Assembly: GCA_038277395.1 (NCBI GenBank)
Contig: CM076196.1
Location: 24,724,260-24,788,259 of the forward strand
Direction: 5' to 3'
DNA: 64,000 nt
From: Dryocosmus kuriphilus
Taxonomy: Eukaryota; Arthropoda; Insecta; Hymenoptera; Cynipidae
Shown here: one piece after another, positions 22,286 to 34,221 of the stretch
Numbering within the stretch: position 1 is the stretch's first letter
Layout: every line of letters starts with the position of its first letter
Notes under the pieces: generated by a model
What the model saw: only the letters and a program-made list of their open reading frames with translations
What the model was told of the DNA's origin: nothing
The model's database searches: none
Translations under genes and position numbers: made by a program

Positions 22286-23632
22286 CGCTAATGAGGCTAT
22301 CTATTCTGACTTGTAAGTTTCGTTATGTTATATTTGTTCCATGTGCCGCAGAGTTAAAGATATCAACCTAAATTGCCATGCGGCCTGACAAAAATACGTT
22401 TCATAAAATTAAACATTAATTAAATCATTTACAATGTTTTTTTACACTTTTTAAATAAAGAATCATGTATCTATTACCGCAATACAAAAATAAATCTGTT
22501 CACAACTTTACAGAGAAAAAAGACTAGGTTGGAATCAATTTTCGGGTTCCACTGGAGGAGCAACAGAAGGAATTATTGCGGTGTGAAATTCGTTTAACTT
22601 CGAACAATTTTCCAAAGGAACCTAATTATTTTGTCCACAGGATCCAATTTTGATGCCAAGTTGTCTCGAAATGAAACAAATAGAGAACCAATTTTCGGCT
22701 TGAACGTTATTGTGATTTAATCAAAAGGTGTGAAGGTCCTAACGAATTTGTAATGGATACAGTAACGAACACATTGAACGAATAAACTAAAGTTTTAAGG
22801 ATTTTGTGTAATTTTGAATGATACGAGCACTTTTCGGTAAAGAGCATTTGTAGATTATTATAAATTCACATGCGTGAATGCGCAAGAATTTTCTTTTAGA
22901 CTGTCGCTAAAGTGGTCCTTTTAGACATCCACCCCAACATTGGTTCCTTTAGCATAGAGGTATCGACATCATCTTCTGAAAGCGATTCATAGAATATTTT
23001 CAAAAAAACAATTTATTTGTAAAAAACAATGAAAATACCTTTATTTAAAACTATGTATGACAAGAGATTCTGGTCCAAGGATTTTCCGCTCGTTCACGTA
23101 TTATAGACATTACACTACAAACTAGGGCATGTAACACATGCTCGCAATTTAGACAAAGGTTCCAGAAAAACATATTTTTGTTGATCCAACGTTATCCGTG
23201 TCTGCACTTCAAGTATTATAAACAGGTTCATGGTTTCAAAACTCCATGAATCAAGAGAAAATAATCTTATTTTCTTAAAAATATTTTTTACAATAACAGT
23301 TTTTTTTTTTACAATTAAATGTATATATAATGCTTTATTGAGACTATACCGTCTATTATAAACCTCTCCATAACGGACATCGACGCTATGTATCCATTTG
23401 GAGACACTATCAGTGCAGGTTTCACTAACAAGGGGGGTTAGGTTGGTGTCCGACGCCGATTTTTCTGTAACCTTGCAGGTGAAAAGAGGATCCCAGACTA
23501 TAAAAAAAATAATAGTTTTTTGGGCAATCGTTCATATTTAGGGGTTGAAATCACCCCTTCTATATTTTTGATACTTTTACTGTTTTAAGAGGTATCATTG
23601 TTTTTCCTTTCTTATAAATATAAATATAAAAT
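22286..23632. other. Intergenic stretch; two short patches shared with 48.9-49.7 kb
   Basis: No coding region is convincing. Two segments recur inverted elsewhere: 22410-22505 matches 49645-49741 (shared word TTACCGCAATA), and 23103-23150 matches 48922-48968 (shared word ACAAACTAGGGCA). The 600 bp between them differ from the R1-type gag fragment found between the partner patches. The rest shows nothing I can name. Confidence 0.5.
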
Positions 23633-24351
23633 TAAGGAGAGATCGAATTTTCCTTCTTAATTATTTAACGTCTGGGAATTAATGTAAATAAAAACCATTT
23701 TCGATATTTTCGATAAAAATATATAAATATAAGAAAATTGACTTACTAAAAGTGTTGCGTAGTATTCAATCTACTTTTTACAATTTGATTTTATACGGAA
23801 GAAGATGAAAAAAGATGTTGCGACGATTGGAGCAAAATTTGTACAGTTTGTCAATAGAACCAAATAATTAAAATTTGTAATTGTTCCAAAATATTTTTTA
23901 TAATCCCATAATTTTATCTGTATAAATAGTGATAAAAGCCATGTGATAAGAAGGATAAAAGTGTAAATTTATAGATTAGGCAAAGTGGAATAGAAATTGT
24001 TTTAGGTTATTCTAAGAAAGCACATATAGTTTGATTTAGGAAATTGTAAGAGAACATAAATAGAGAGGCTTACCTTACAGAAAAAATGAAAAAAGAGAAG
24101 TCAGTGTTATTAAATCCATGGTGGATTTATATCAATTGTTATAAAATAAAAGTAAAAGGATTGAATCCTTGATGGAACGAGGCATCGTATACCTCGCCAT
24201 CGTGGAAAACTGCAAACACTGATGTGGTAAACATGGGTTGGCCATGGACAACAAGAGGAAGTGAGAAAGGGAAAGAAGGTTATAGAAGGAGAACAAGATA
24301 TGATAGAAAAGGAAAGAGAAAAAGAGTGGAAGTGGGAAATTAAAAATTATA
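23633..24351 (-). mobile_element. PLE-3 copy 1, outer pLTR part (separated by the PLE-2 insertion)
   Basis: This segment matches 52477-53262 of PLE-3 copy 2 and begins like the repeat at 36770 (ATTAAGGAGAGATCGAATTT). Compared with those copies it has lost about 115 bp that include the hammerhead-like core. It ends with TTAAAAATTATA, where PLE-2 has been inserted; the element continues at 34175. Confidence 0.8.
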
Positions 24352-25584
24352 TTTTTGGTTAATTTCGTTTCAGTCTATTCAGAAAATTACATTCCTCAAT
24401 ACAGACGAAAATAATAATCCAAACATAAAAATTTCTAAAAATTACTACTTCACATCATATTATTATTATTATCATATTGTTTATTGTCCCTTTTTTAAAA
24501 TTATTTATTTAATATTGAAAAGAAAACCATTATTTGTTTTTCTATATAATTAACTAACCTTTTTTTCTGACAGTTCAGAAAAAAGACAGTTAAAATAAAA
24601 ACAACAATGTATTTTCAAAACATCATTTCAGTTTTTCTAAATATATTTTTTGTTATCTCTATAATGTTTCAGTTGGTTATAAATCAATGTTATTCATAAT
24701 TTTCAAATTAATTTTTATAATTTTTTCAGCTTGATAACCTTACTTGGTATGTATGAATATACTACAAGTATTAAAATGTCAACCATGCACCTATCAATCG
24801 ATAGTGATGCTTTAAGGTTGTTCATAGATAGGAAAAATGTTTATAAAAAAATGTTTGATTTTAAAATAATGGTTAAATTAGAGTAGGTTTCAATAATTTG
24901 ATTATTTTACATAATCTCATCATACATTATTGAGTATTTCGTTAAAAAATTTTCATTGAATGATTATAATTTTGGTTCTTCCTATATAATTTTAAAATAT
25001 TAAAAAGTTTTATAGAATTGTTCAACAGCTTGTATTTTAACCTTTCTCAAACAAATAAATCAGGATTTACTAGAAGGATGAATATTTCATTTTAGTAGAT
25101 TCTTGGAGAACATATTTGTAACATGTGGTTTTTACGATCTTTGGGTCCGAACGATGTTAGCAGTGAAAAAGGACTCTTTAAACTAGAGAAAAAAAAAAGG
25201 GTCTTTCGATTCTCTCTTTTACAAGGGGATGAAGATAGTTTTAGTCACTTTTGCTTTTCTCTGAGAAGTTTTTCTGTTTGACAATTTGAGTTTAGTTTGC
25301 GACGTGACTTTCAAGGGGACAGATCGTGGTCTCTTCAAAAACAGATAAAGTTTTCTTTGCAGTAAATTAAAAAATAAAAATTAAGAAATAAAATTTTTGT
25401 GGAGAAATCTACTTAAGATTAGTCAACTGCTTTTTCTAATAAGTTTTAAATTTCATAGAAAGCGTAATTAAAAGTGAAGTTAATACTTTTTGTTGGTTGT
25501 TTATAAACAAAGTGTTATGTGATTGTGACCTTGATAAGGATTAATTTGGATTAACATTTTTGGATAAGTTTTAACCAAATTTTA

Positions 25585-26790
25585 TTGAATTTTCTGATTG
25601 ATTTTTCCTATATTATGGATTTCATAAACATTGATAGGGAATGTGGTGATGGAATAGATAGAATTGATGGTCCGGTTAGTAGAATCAAGAAATTTTATTC
25701 AATTAGTAATAAATTGAGAAGTTCTGTCCTAAAAAGAGATTTTCTTAAGAAGTGTAAGATTCATGAGGTTTTGCCAAAAAAGATTTTTGATATTAATAAA
25801 AACTTCAAAATTGATTACATAAATAAGAATAATAAAGAACAGTATGAGGAAAATACCAAGAAATATAAAAAATCAATCTTGAACTTGGCCATAAAAGATT
25901 CCTATTTTAAGATACATACTTTAAATCAAGAATTGAAACAAATTTTAAGTTTATTGGAAACACAAGTCCCAGGGTTCATTATCAAAGAATGTTTAGAGAA
26001 AGAAACTTTACGTAACAAAACAATCTTGAACAAAAAAGACAGTTTAGATAAAAAATTTCTGAGAATTATTGATGCACAGGGAGATATACAAAAAATGAAT
26101 CTTAATATCCATTTAGCTATGTCCCAAGGTCAACAAGATCCTTGGTTTTTTGAATATCTCTGATGTGGATATTCCGCAAAGAGTTTTAAATATTTCGAGA
26201 TTGGGGGAAGGTCTTAGCAACAAATTTGTGGAGAAAAAAACTGTTCAAATGTTAGAAATTATTAAAGATATTGAGACGAATATTGCAAAAATTCCTGATA
26301 ATAAGATAGAAGACTTTAGGACACAATTTATAGGTTTATCGAATGAATTTCTCAATAATGATTTTCTGAATTCATTCTTGGATAAGGAACTAAAAGAAGG
26401 ACTTTGTGAGAAAAAAAAAAAAAAAAAAAAAAAAATTTTTTTTAAAGAATCATCCTAACTTATTAATTACCAAAGCTGATAAAGGTAATAGAACAGTTGC
26501 AATTTCTAAAAATGATTATAATTCAAAAATGGCTCAAATTCTGAATGATGATGAAAGTTTTCAAGTTATAGATAATGATCCTACACAAATGATTCAAAAA
26601 GGTACTAAGAAAGTCCTTGAAAGATTTAAAATAAAAAAAAATTTTTGGGCAATAATAGCAATAAATATAATACAGACACTTCGAATACGAATTTTTCTTT
26701 AGCTGACGGTCTCATAAAGACTCACAAAATGAATTTTCCTTTACGTCCTGTTATCTCAACAATAGAATCGCCGACTAGAAAATTAGAAGG
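25585..26790 (+). pseudogene. PLE-2 N-terminal region and start of reverse transcriptase
   Basis: The first frame (25585-26163) is a lysine/asparagine-rich N-terminal domain ending at DPWFFEYL, the D-P-W-F segment shared with PLE-3. The frame then shifts. The next part (26150-26458) runs into a 25-base A run (26411-26435) followed by eight T, where the frame shifts again to reach ITKADKGNRTVAI, a conserved early RT segment. Near 26705 another frame carries the conserved segment LIKTHKMNFPLRPVIST. LINE B interrupts the gene at 26791-26801. The gene cannot be translated as a whole. Confidence 0.8.
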
Positions 26791-27335
26791 ATTACTTTGT
26801 ATATATATAAAACGATTTATTTTAGCCACTAGGGCCAAAAAATACACAGACAAAGTCTGCTACATCCAGGTTGCATATATACATTTTTACAAACTTAAAT
26901 TACTTAAAACTTATTCTCCTTTCCTTACATTATTTACAGTTCATAACCGCTTTATTCTCTTGACCAGCACTCCTTATTCTATCTCTACATTTTCTTATTC
27001 TAACTCACGCATCCTCTTAGTTTTTCTCTCTTTCTCTCTCGCTTTATCTCTAGCCCTTGCCTTTTGTCTTATTTCTCTTTACGCTTGCCAACTCCTTCAC
27101 TTCGCCTTACATTATTTCCAGTTCATAAAACGCTTTCCTCTGTTGACCAATACGCATTATTGTATCTTTACAATTTCTTATTTCTACCGCACGCATCATC
27201 TTAGTTTTTCGCTCTCTTTCTCTCTCGCTTTATCTCTAGATCTTGCCTTTTGTCCTTTTTATCTTTATGCTTTCAAACTCTACTCTCGATCTCTCTTAAC
27301 CAATTTGACATTTCCTTTTTCGAAAGATGCTTATT

Positions 27336-30300
27336 CTAACCCTTTCCTCCATTTCTCTCTTCTCTCTTATCCTTCTTTTTCTTTTCCAATACCCTCAACC
27401 ATTCCACCACCTCCACTGTACCCTTCTCATGCAGGATCTTACCCATTGTCATGCTTCCTTTTTCTATCTTCTCACACTCTTCCACCCAATGTTTTAAACT
27501 TCCTCTACCTCTCCCACATAAAATGCATTTTCTTTCCTCCTCTGTACACCAGTATTTGTTCCACTCTTCCGTATTACCACACCTTACCCTCGCTGTTATT
27601 TTTTGCGATCCTCTTTTCCCTTTTCTCTCCAAATATTTTGCCGTTCCCTCTATTTTTATCCATTTATATTTCTCATTATATTTTGATTCTCTTATTTTAT
27701 TTTCTATTACTTGCTTAAACACTTCCCTGTCTCTTTCTATCAATTCATGCTGCATCTCCATTCCCCTTCCATGCATTTCTTTGATCCCTTCCTTTGACCA
27801 TCCACACCTATTCAGGTACTTTTCTCTTTCTTTCATTCCACTATCTCCCCCTCCACCATGTTCTCTTTCTTTCAAGCATGCTTTCACAATAGTTCTATCA
27901 TTGCTTTCCAACACTTTTTCTTCGTACCTGCAAGCTCTATTACCCGTTCTTATCTTTACTTTTTCTCTATTTACCTCCTTTAGAACTATGTACCATGGTG
28001 TCCACCTGTCCAATCCTATCGTCCATCTTATGTATTTTTCATGCAACTTTTCCACCTCCTCGTATTCTTTCCATCCCCATATTTCTACCCCATACATTAG
28101 CACACTCAAAACCAGAGCTTCAAACATTCTCATTCTTCTTTTGTAGTCTTCTTTAAATAAATTTTCCCCTATTCCCCATACTTTCTTCATGACTACCTCT
28201 GCTCTTTTAACTCTCTCTTTTACGTGATATTTTACGTTCCCATTTTTTTAAAATAAAAATCCTAAGTACGTGAACTCTTTGACTTCCTCAATACTTTCCC
28301 CCTTCCACTTCCAACTCTCTCTTCCCTTCTTCCTACTACCTTTTCTCCCAAAAACCAATACCTTCGACTTTGCTACGTTTAAAACCAACTTCTTTACCTC
28401 TAAATACTTCTCTAGTCTTTTCATCATATTTTCCAGCACCTCTTCCTCCTTCGCTATTATCACTACATCATCCGCGTAAGCTAAGGTCCAGAATCTGTTC
28501 CCTCCCACCACCAAACCTCCCTCTAACCCCTTCTTAAACTCTTCCTCCATGTCCGCAATGAGTATCGTAAAAAGAAGCGGGCTCAGTGGGCAACCCTGTC
28601 TTAGTCCTGTCTCCGTCCAGAATTCTTCTGAAGTTCTATTCCCCACCTTTACCCTATCTCTCGTTTCTTTATAAATTTCCCTCACCCTCTCTATCAAGCC
28701 TATGTTTATTCCTACCTTCCCCATTACTTCCCACAATATTTTCCTGTCTACCGATGGGAATGCTGCTTTCAAATCAACAAAAAAGGCACTTATTTTCCCT
28801 CCTTTTTTCTCCAGCTCCTTCTCCACCACGTCTTGCAATATGTAAATGTTATCTATAGTACTCCTACCTTCTCTGAAACCTGCCTGGCTTTCTGGGAGTA
28901 TTCTTTTCGCTTCTACTTCTTTTTTTTTAATCTCTCCGTTAAAACCATTGCATATACCTTGTAGGCTGTGTTTAATAATGTTATTCCCCTGTAGTTTTCT
29001 ACTTTGCCTTTGTCACCTTTCTTAAGAATTGGCGTTATCCATCCCTCCCTCCATTCCCTAGGCAATCCTTCGCCTTTCCATACTCTATTCACTACTTCTT
29101 TTAGCTTCTTTCTGACTTCCTCTCTACTGTATATCCATACATCATTACCTAACCCGTCACTACCTCCTGCTTTTCCCTTCTTTAATCTTTTAATCTGCGC
29201 TTCTATCTCTTCATCTTTCAACTCCTCCTCCCCTTCTAGTTTACTTCTCTGCCAACTATCAGTCCTCTCTTCACTCATTCCTTGAAACATTTCTTTAAAA
29301 TATTCCCCCCATTTATCCATGCTAATCTTATCCCCTATACTCCCTTTTTTCTTTCTCATTTTATTAATGAACTTCCATGCCTCCCCTTCTGTTTTAATTT
29401 GCCTTAATTCTTCCTCCAATTCCTTTTTCTTGTTCTCCTCTTTCTGATTACATAAATCCCTGTACTCCTTCCTGGCTCTGATATAGTTTATCTTTTCACT
29501 TTTACCTCTCCTCCACCGTTTGTACTCTTTTTTTACCTCTTTTTTCTTCTTTTTACAATCTCCGTCCCACCAAACTTTTGTCCAATTTTTATCATTCTCC
29601 GATCTGTTCCTAAATTTCTTTGTGACTCTAATCTTCTTGACCTTTTCTTTTAACTCCTCCCATACTTCACTCAACACTGTCTTATCAAACTCTAAATGCT
29701 CTGCTCTTCCCATATATTCCTTCTTTGCTTCTTCCGTCCACACTTCTTTCTCGCCTAGCTCTCTCGCGTTCTTTCTTAATTCCTTCCTTATTCTACTTCT
29801 CAGATACACCCCTAGAGGGTGATGATCTGACTCTACTCTTTCTTCTACTTTCATTTGCCTTACCGCCTCCCACCCCTCTACATTAGTGACCACATAATCT
29901 ATGACAGTATTTGATTTGCTTTTCACATATGTGAATTCCCCTTTCTCATCCCCTTTCTTGTTACCATTAAGTATATACCACCTCTTGTCTTCTATCATCC
30001 TTATCAGCTGCTTCCCCTCGCTGTTTATTAGCTTGTCTTTCGAATCTCTTTCCCCCACGACTCCATCCATGTACCTTTCGCCTTTTCTCCCTATTCTGGC
30101 ATTAAAGTCCCCCCCCCTATTATTAGTATTTCTTCTTCCTCCTCGTTGACACGCTCTTCTATGTTTAACCTCACCTCTTTCATTCCTTTCCCATTGTACA
30201 CTGTCATAATTCGATGCCATTTCCCATTTATTTTAACCTTCCTTTCCCGCACTTCGCTCTTAACTCCTTCTAGCACTTCCCTTTCTTCTAGATTGGTCCT

Positions 30301-30540
30301 TACTCCTGTTATAATTCCTCCACTTGCTCTACCCTTACCCTTCTGTCTTGTGGCCCCTTGCAATTCCCATCTATAACCACTTGGCAATTTAGTTTTTATA
30401 GTTTCCCAGTCTTTCTCCTCTATCCAAGTTTCCGTTAGCCCTACAACGTCAAATTTTTCTATAAAATTCCAAAACTCTGTATCCTTGTTTTTAATTCCCG
30501 CCACATTCCAAAAAATCAACTTAACCTCCTCCTCTTTCAC
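27336..30540 (-). pseudogene. LINE-B ORF2: APE endonuclease, reverse transcriptase, CCHC finger
   Basis: The frame starts at 30540 with the endonuclease (LIFWNVAGIKNKD, then LTETW near 30440). It shifts at a C run near 30105-30113, exactly at IIGGGTL/GGDFNARIG, then continues with SDHHPLGVYL near 29825. It shifts again at the A/T run near 28917-28928. The RT has AAFPSVDR near 28750, GLRQGCPLSPLLF near 28600 and the catalytic AYADDVVI near 28480. A single stop lies at 28248. The C-terminal part (28190-27336) ends with a CX2CX8HX4C finger (CILC...HWVEEC, near 27530). Both frameshifts fall in homopolymers, so they could be sequencing errors rather than decay. Confidence 0.9.
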
Positions 30541-30602
30541 CTGAATCTTTTCCTTGCTCCCTATATTTCTCCTACTCTTTCTTTCTCCTATTTCTTTCCC
30601 CC

Positions 30603-31982
30603 TTAAATTCCTCCCCGCAATTTTTCCCCTAAAAAACCACTCTCACTCTTCTCTAACCTTTCTCTATCCTCATTCCACATGTACCACTCCCCCCCCACGC
30701 ATACTTTTTGGTATCCTACCCTTACTGTCTTGCCTTTCTTCTTCTCTTCCTTTGCCCTCTCCCTTATTTTCCGTTGAATCTCCCTTTCTTTATACGTTAG
30801 GTCATGATCAATATACACTTTTTTCGCACCTAGCTTATATTTATTTTTCATCACATCCTGCTTTGCTTCCCATGACTTCATTTCAACTACTAACACTCCC
30901 GTCTCGGCCGAACTCTGTTTTATGACTTTGTTTATGCTCCCACTTACTCCTAGATCTTTCTCCAATAACTCTTGCACCGCTGCCATTTCCTTTCCTACCG
31001 CTGACTGTACGCCTACTATTATAAGATTATTTCTTCTTTCCAATTTTTCCCTTCTTTCTATCTCCCTCTCCACCCCATTCACTTTCCTTGCTATTCCTAC
31101 CAAATTTTCCCCTTGTGCTGCTTCGATTTTTCTCTCTATCGTCTCTACCTTGGCTCTTAACTCTTCTTCTAATACCCTTTCATTCAAATTTTCTTGTTCC
31201 CTTCTGTCCTCTTCCCTCTCTATCCATCTCTTTTCTCCTTCTTTCACTTGCTTTTCCAGCGCCTTTATTTTTTGCCTATCTACCTCTCTCGCTTCACACA
31301 GCTTTTTCATTTCCTTCTCCAGACTTCCTGCCCTTCCCTTCAGTCCTGCGATCTCCTTTTCCCATTTTTCTTCCCTTTCTTTCCACTCTCTCCTAAATAT
31401 TCCTAAATCTTTATTTGTGCTTAGCGTCTGCTTCTCAATGCTCTCCATCCTCTTTTGTCCCTCTTTTATCTGTTTCATTTCCCCACTCAAAGCTCTAATT
31501 TCCTTCATTATCATTTCCAGCGCCCCAACACCCACTTCCCTTTCTTCCTGCTTTTCCTTGTTTTGCCCCTCAACTGTGTTTGTCGCGCCTATTCCCCCTA
31601 CCTGATCTCCACTCCCCCCCGCCCCTTGGCTATTTCTATCTCTTTTTACCGGTGACCTTAACATCGTTGTTGTGGTTTTTTTACTCGGCGTTGTGTTAAA
31701 AAATTTGTCTAAACTTTCATTCAGATCCCTTTTTCTTTTACTTACCGCCGCTAACGCCTCCAAATCGTTCTCACTGTGCGTTCTGTCTCTCACCCCACTT
31801 ACGATTCCCCACCCGAGTGTCTTTCCCGCCGGTCTGCCTCTCCCTCTTTCCCCTGCCTCTGTAATCTTATTTTCCTGCCTTGGTGTTATAGCTTCTGCTT
31901 TTGATTCCGCGTCGCTTACCGCGCCTTCCCTGCCTTTGGCTTCACCCGAACCTTGAGTCGGTATGCCAGTTACCTTCCCCAT
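30603..31982 (-). CDS. LINE-B ORF1: coiled-coil, RRM-like RNA-binding protein
   Basis: The 459-residue frame is intact. Residues about 1-140 are low-complexity, Gly/Arg/Ser-rich. Residues about 160-315 are a Glu/Lys/Arg-rich coiled coil (EMKQIKEGQKRM and onward). Residues about 320-390 form an RRM-like part beginning RRNNLIIVGVQS. The C-terminal segment contains KKVYIDHDLTYKEREIQRK and GYQKVCVGGEWYMWN, the pattern of L1-like ORF1 C-terminal domains. No CCHC knuckles are present. Such proteins trimerise and coat element RNA. The stop lies 63 bp before the ORF2 start. Confidence 0.88.
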   Translation of the reverse strand: MGKVTGIPTQGSGEAKGREGAVSDAESKAEAITPRQENKITEAGERGRGRPAGKTLGWGIVSGVRDRTHSENDLEALAAVSKRKRDLNESLDKFFNTTPSKKTTTTMLRSPVKRDRNSQGAGGSGDQVGGIGATNTVEGQNKEKQEEREVGVGALEMIMKEIRALSGEMKQIKEGQKRMESIEKQTLSTNKDLGIFRREWKEREEKWEKEIAGLKGRAGSLEKEMKKLCEAREVDRQKIKALEKQVKEGEKRWIEREEDRREQENLNERVLEEELRAKVETIERKIEAAQGENLVGIARKVNGVEREIERREKLERRNNLIIVGVQSAVGKEMAAVQELLEKDLGVSGSINKVIKQSSAETGVLVVEMKSWEAKQDVMKNKYKLGAKKVYIDHDLTYKEREIQRKIRERAKEEKKKGKTVRVGYQKVCVGGEWYMWNEDRERLEKSESGFLGEKLRGGI

Positions 31983-32429
31983 TCACTTATCTTTGCCGCA
32001 TCGCCTCTAGATGGATCCACTATTCCGTCAAGCTGATTTACCGAAATCCTTTCTTTATCCCACAGGAACTAACTAATATTATAAGTTAAACTTTACCCTA
32101 CCTGTCTCTTTCCCATAAATTGTACGTACCCCCTTTCTTTTTTTCCCTCCCTTTGCCCTTCACTCTCCCTCCCCGCCCTCCAGCTCGTTAGTTTCTCTTC
32201 CTAACCTCACTTTCCTGCTTTTACCTATTTTGTCTTCTAAAATCACCTTTTCTTTAGTAAATATTATTTTAGCCAATTCCCTTACCTTTAATACACCTTT
32301 TCACACTTACTCCTCCTCACTTCTTACACTTTTACCCTCCGCTTCACACTTTTCCTACATGCCATGCACCCAAGCGTCCATACCGATCAAGCACATACAT
32401 GCAACCCCAATTACTTTGTACAATTATTA

Positions 32430-33714
32430 AGGATTCAATAAAAATGTTCGAAAACATCTATAAAGAATAGCTTTGCTTTTTTAAATTTGATTGAGAATAA
32501 AAAAATTCCATTCAATCATATCTTAGTATCTTTTGATGTAATAGCTATGTTTCCGAATATTCCTTATGAAAGAGTCAGAAAGGCTATAGAAAAAAGATGG
32601 TATCTTATTAAAAACAACACGAAGATCACAAAAACACTTTTTCTTGATGCTATTAAATATGTGTTCCATTCAGTTTTTTTTCAAATTTAATGGTATTTTT
32701 TACAAACAAAAATTTGGTACGCCCATAGGTTCAGTTTTGTCTCCGATTCTTGCTGAGATAGTTATGGAAGACTTAGAAAATCAAGTTTTTGAAAAAATTG
32801 ATTTTGAATTGGATTTTTATGCTAGATATGTTGATGATTCCGCTCTTAGTGTACATGTTAATAATGTAGAGACTCTTTTAAATACTTTTAACAGTATTCA
32901 TCCTAGATTACAATTTACTGTTGAAAAAGAAAATGAAGGGAAATTAAATTTTCTAGATTTGACTATTATAAAAAATAATGAAGGTTCAATTATTACAGAT
33001 TGGTATAGAAAGGAAATATGTTCTGGTCGAACTCTTAATTTCCTTTCCAATCATTCTATCCAAAATAAAATTGGAGTAGTAAAAAATTTATTTGATAGAG
33101 CTATAAAATTGTCACATCCAGTTTTTCATGAGAAAAATATTGAAATTTGTAAAAACAGATTCTATTTTGCAATCACTACCCAATTGATTTTATCAATAAA
33201 TATATACAAATTAGAATTTCTCAAATAAAAAATGGAAACATAGCGATGAGAATAAATCAGGAAAATTTCAAAAATATTGAAGAATAAATTAGGTAAAATG
33301 GGTTTACATACCATATATAGAGTCCCCTTTAAAAGTGATTTGATTATAAAATTAGGAAAAGATAAATATGAAAAATTAGATAAACAAGGAGTTGTTTACA
33401 AATTTAAATGTTTAGATTGTAATGCTGTTTACATAGGACAAACGAGTAGAACATTAAAAATTAGGAAAGAAGAACATAAAAATAATTTTCATAGAAATCC
33501 AAAATATCACACGGTTTTATCAAAGCACAAAATTACACATGGACATGAATTTAATTGGGATGATGTCAAAATTCTTTACAATGAAAAAAATCAAAAAAAG
33601 AGAGAATTTATGGAAATGTTATTTATCAAGAGAGAGGGCGATAAGGCAATTAATCTGAAAAGGGATCTTTCTAAGTATAACAAAGTTTGGGACAAACTTA
33701 TTAACTGGTTGTGA
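32430..33714 (+). pseudogene. PLE-2 reverse transcriptase core and GIY-YIG endonuclease (after LINE B)
   Basis: The RT resumes at 32430. Motif A lies near 32530 (FDVIAMFPNIP), GTPIGSVLSPILAEIV follows a frameshift near 32690, and the catalytic YVDDSAL lies near 32830. The RT runs to about 33170, with another shift near 33175-33270. The GIY-YIG domain is in frame from 33277: GVVYKFKCLDCNAVYIGQTS, then R and H (IRKEEHKNN) and the late glutamate in EFMEMLFIKREGD, ending at 33714. The active residues of RT and endonuclease look preserved; frameshifts and the LINE have inactivated the gene. Confidence 0.87.
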
Positions 33715-33874
33715 AGATTGTTATTTATTAATTATGAGTATCCATGAATGATATAGGAAGAACCAAAAAGAAGTTTTTATTGTATAGAGTATTAATTTTA
33801 AGGTGATTATGTATATAAGGTTTTTGAAAATTGATAATTAAGTTTAAGCATCTATAGTTTCCTGTAAATTTTCC

Positions 33875-33915
33875 CTGATGATGAAGTCTCAGTGGCTTCG
33901 AAACATGTAGGACCT
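33875..33915 (+). ncRNA. Hammerhead-like motif, canonical core (PLE-2)
   Basis: CUGAUGA (33876-33882), one extra U, stem GAAG/CUUC around UCUCAGUGG, then GAAAC (33901-33905). It lies about 160 bp beyond the endonuclease stop. Confidence 0.5.
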
Positions 33916-34221
33916 CTGTAGTATAAAAAAGACGGAGAAAGAATAAGGAAAGAGTGAGAGGTTGGTTTGGTTGACTCTTTCCTTTTTCTCCCTCTTTTTT
34001 CGAAAATATATTTTGCATTTTATGCAATGTCTCTAATGAGCCGGAAAATGATGTTTTGAAAATACATTGTTGTTTTTATTTTAACTGTCTTTTTTCTGAA
34101 CTGTCAGAAAAAAAGGTTAGTTAATTATATAGAAAAACAAATAATGGTTTTCTTTTCAATATTAAATAAATAATTTAAAAATTATAATTCTGCCAATATA
34201 AGAAATATCAGAGATTATATT

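Larger units (their letters stand above)
26802..32409 (-). mobile_element. LINE B: full-length non-LTR retrotransposon inserted into the PLE-2 RT gene
   Basis: The element spans 5608 bp between the 11 bp duplication ATTACTTTGTA (26791-26801 and 32410-32420). In transcription order (minus strand) it has a 5' UTR of about 430 bp, ORF1 (31982-30603), ORF2 (30540-27336) and a 3' UTR of about 530 bp ending in a short TA-rich tail. ORF1 is open and ORF2 needs only two frameshift corrections and one stop correction, so the insertion is recent compared with neighbouring elements. It carries a coiled-coil ORF1, an APE endonuclease, an RT with YADD and a C-terminal CCHC finger. Confidence 0.92.
24352..34174 (+). 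mobile_element. PLE-2: Penelope-like element inserted into PLE-3 copy 1, itself split by LINE B
   Basis: It is flanked by the 12 bp duplication TTAAAAATTATA (24340-24351 and 34175-34186). The uninterrupted site is preserved at 53251-53262 in PLE-3 copy 2. Inverted end segments of about 140 bp lie at 24496-24637 and 34051-34174. Its coding region is at 25585-26790 and 32430-33714, separated by the LINE. A hammerhead-like core follows at 33875-33915. Confidence 0.85.
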
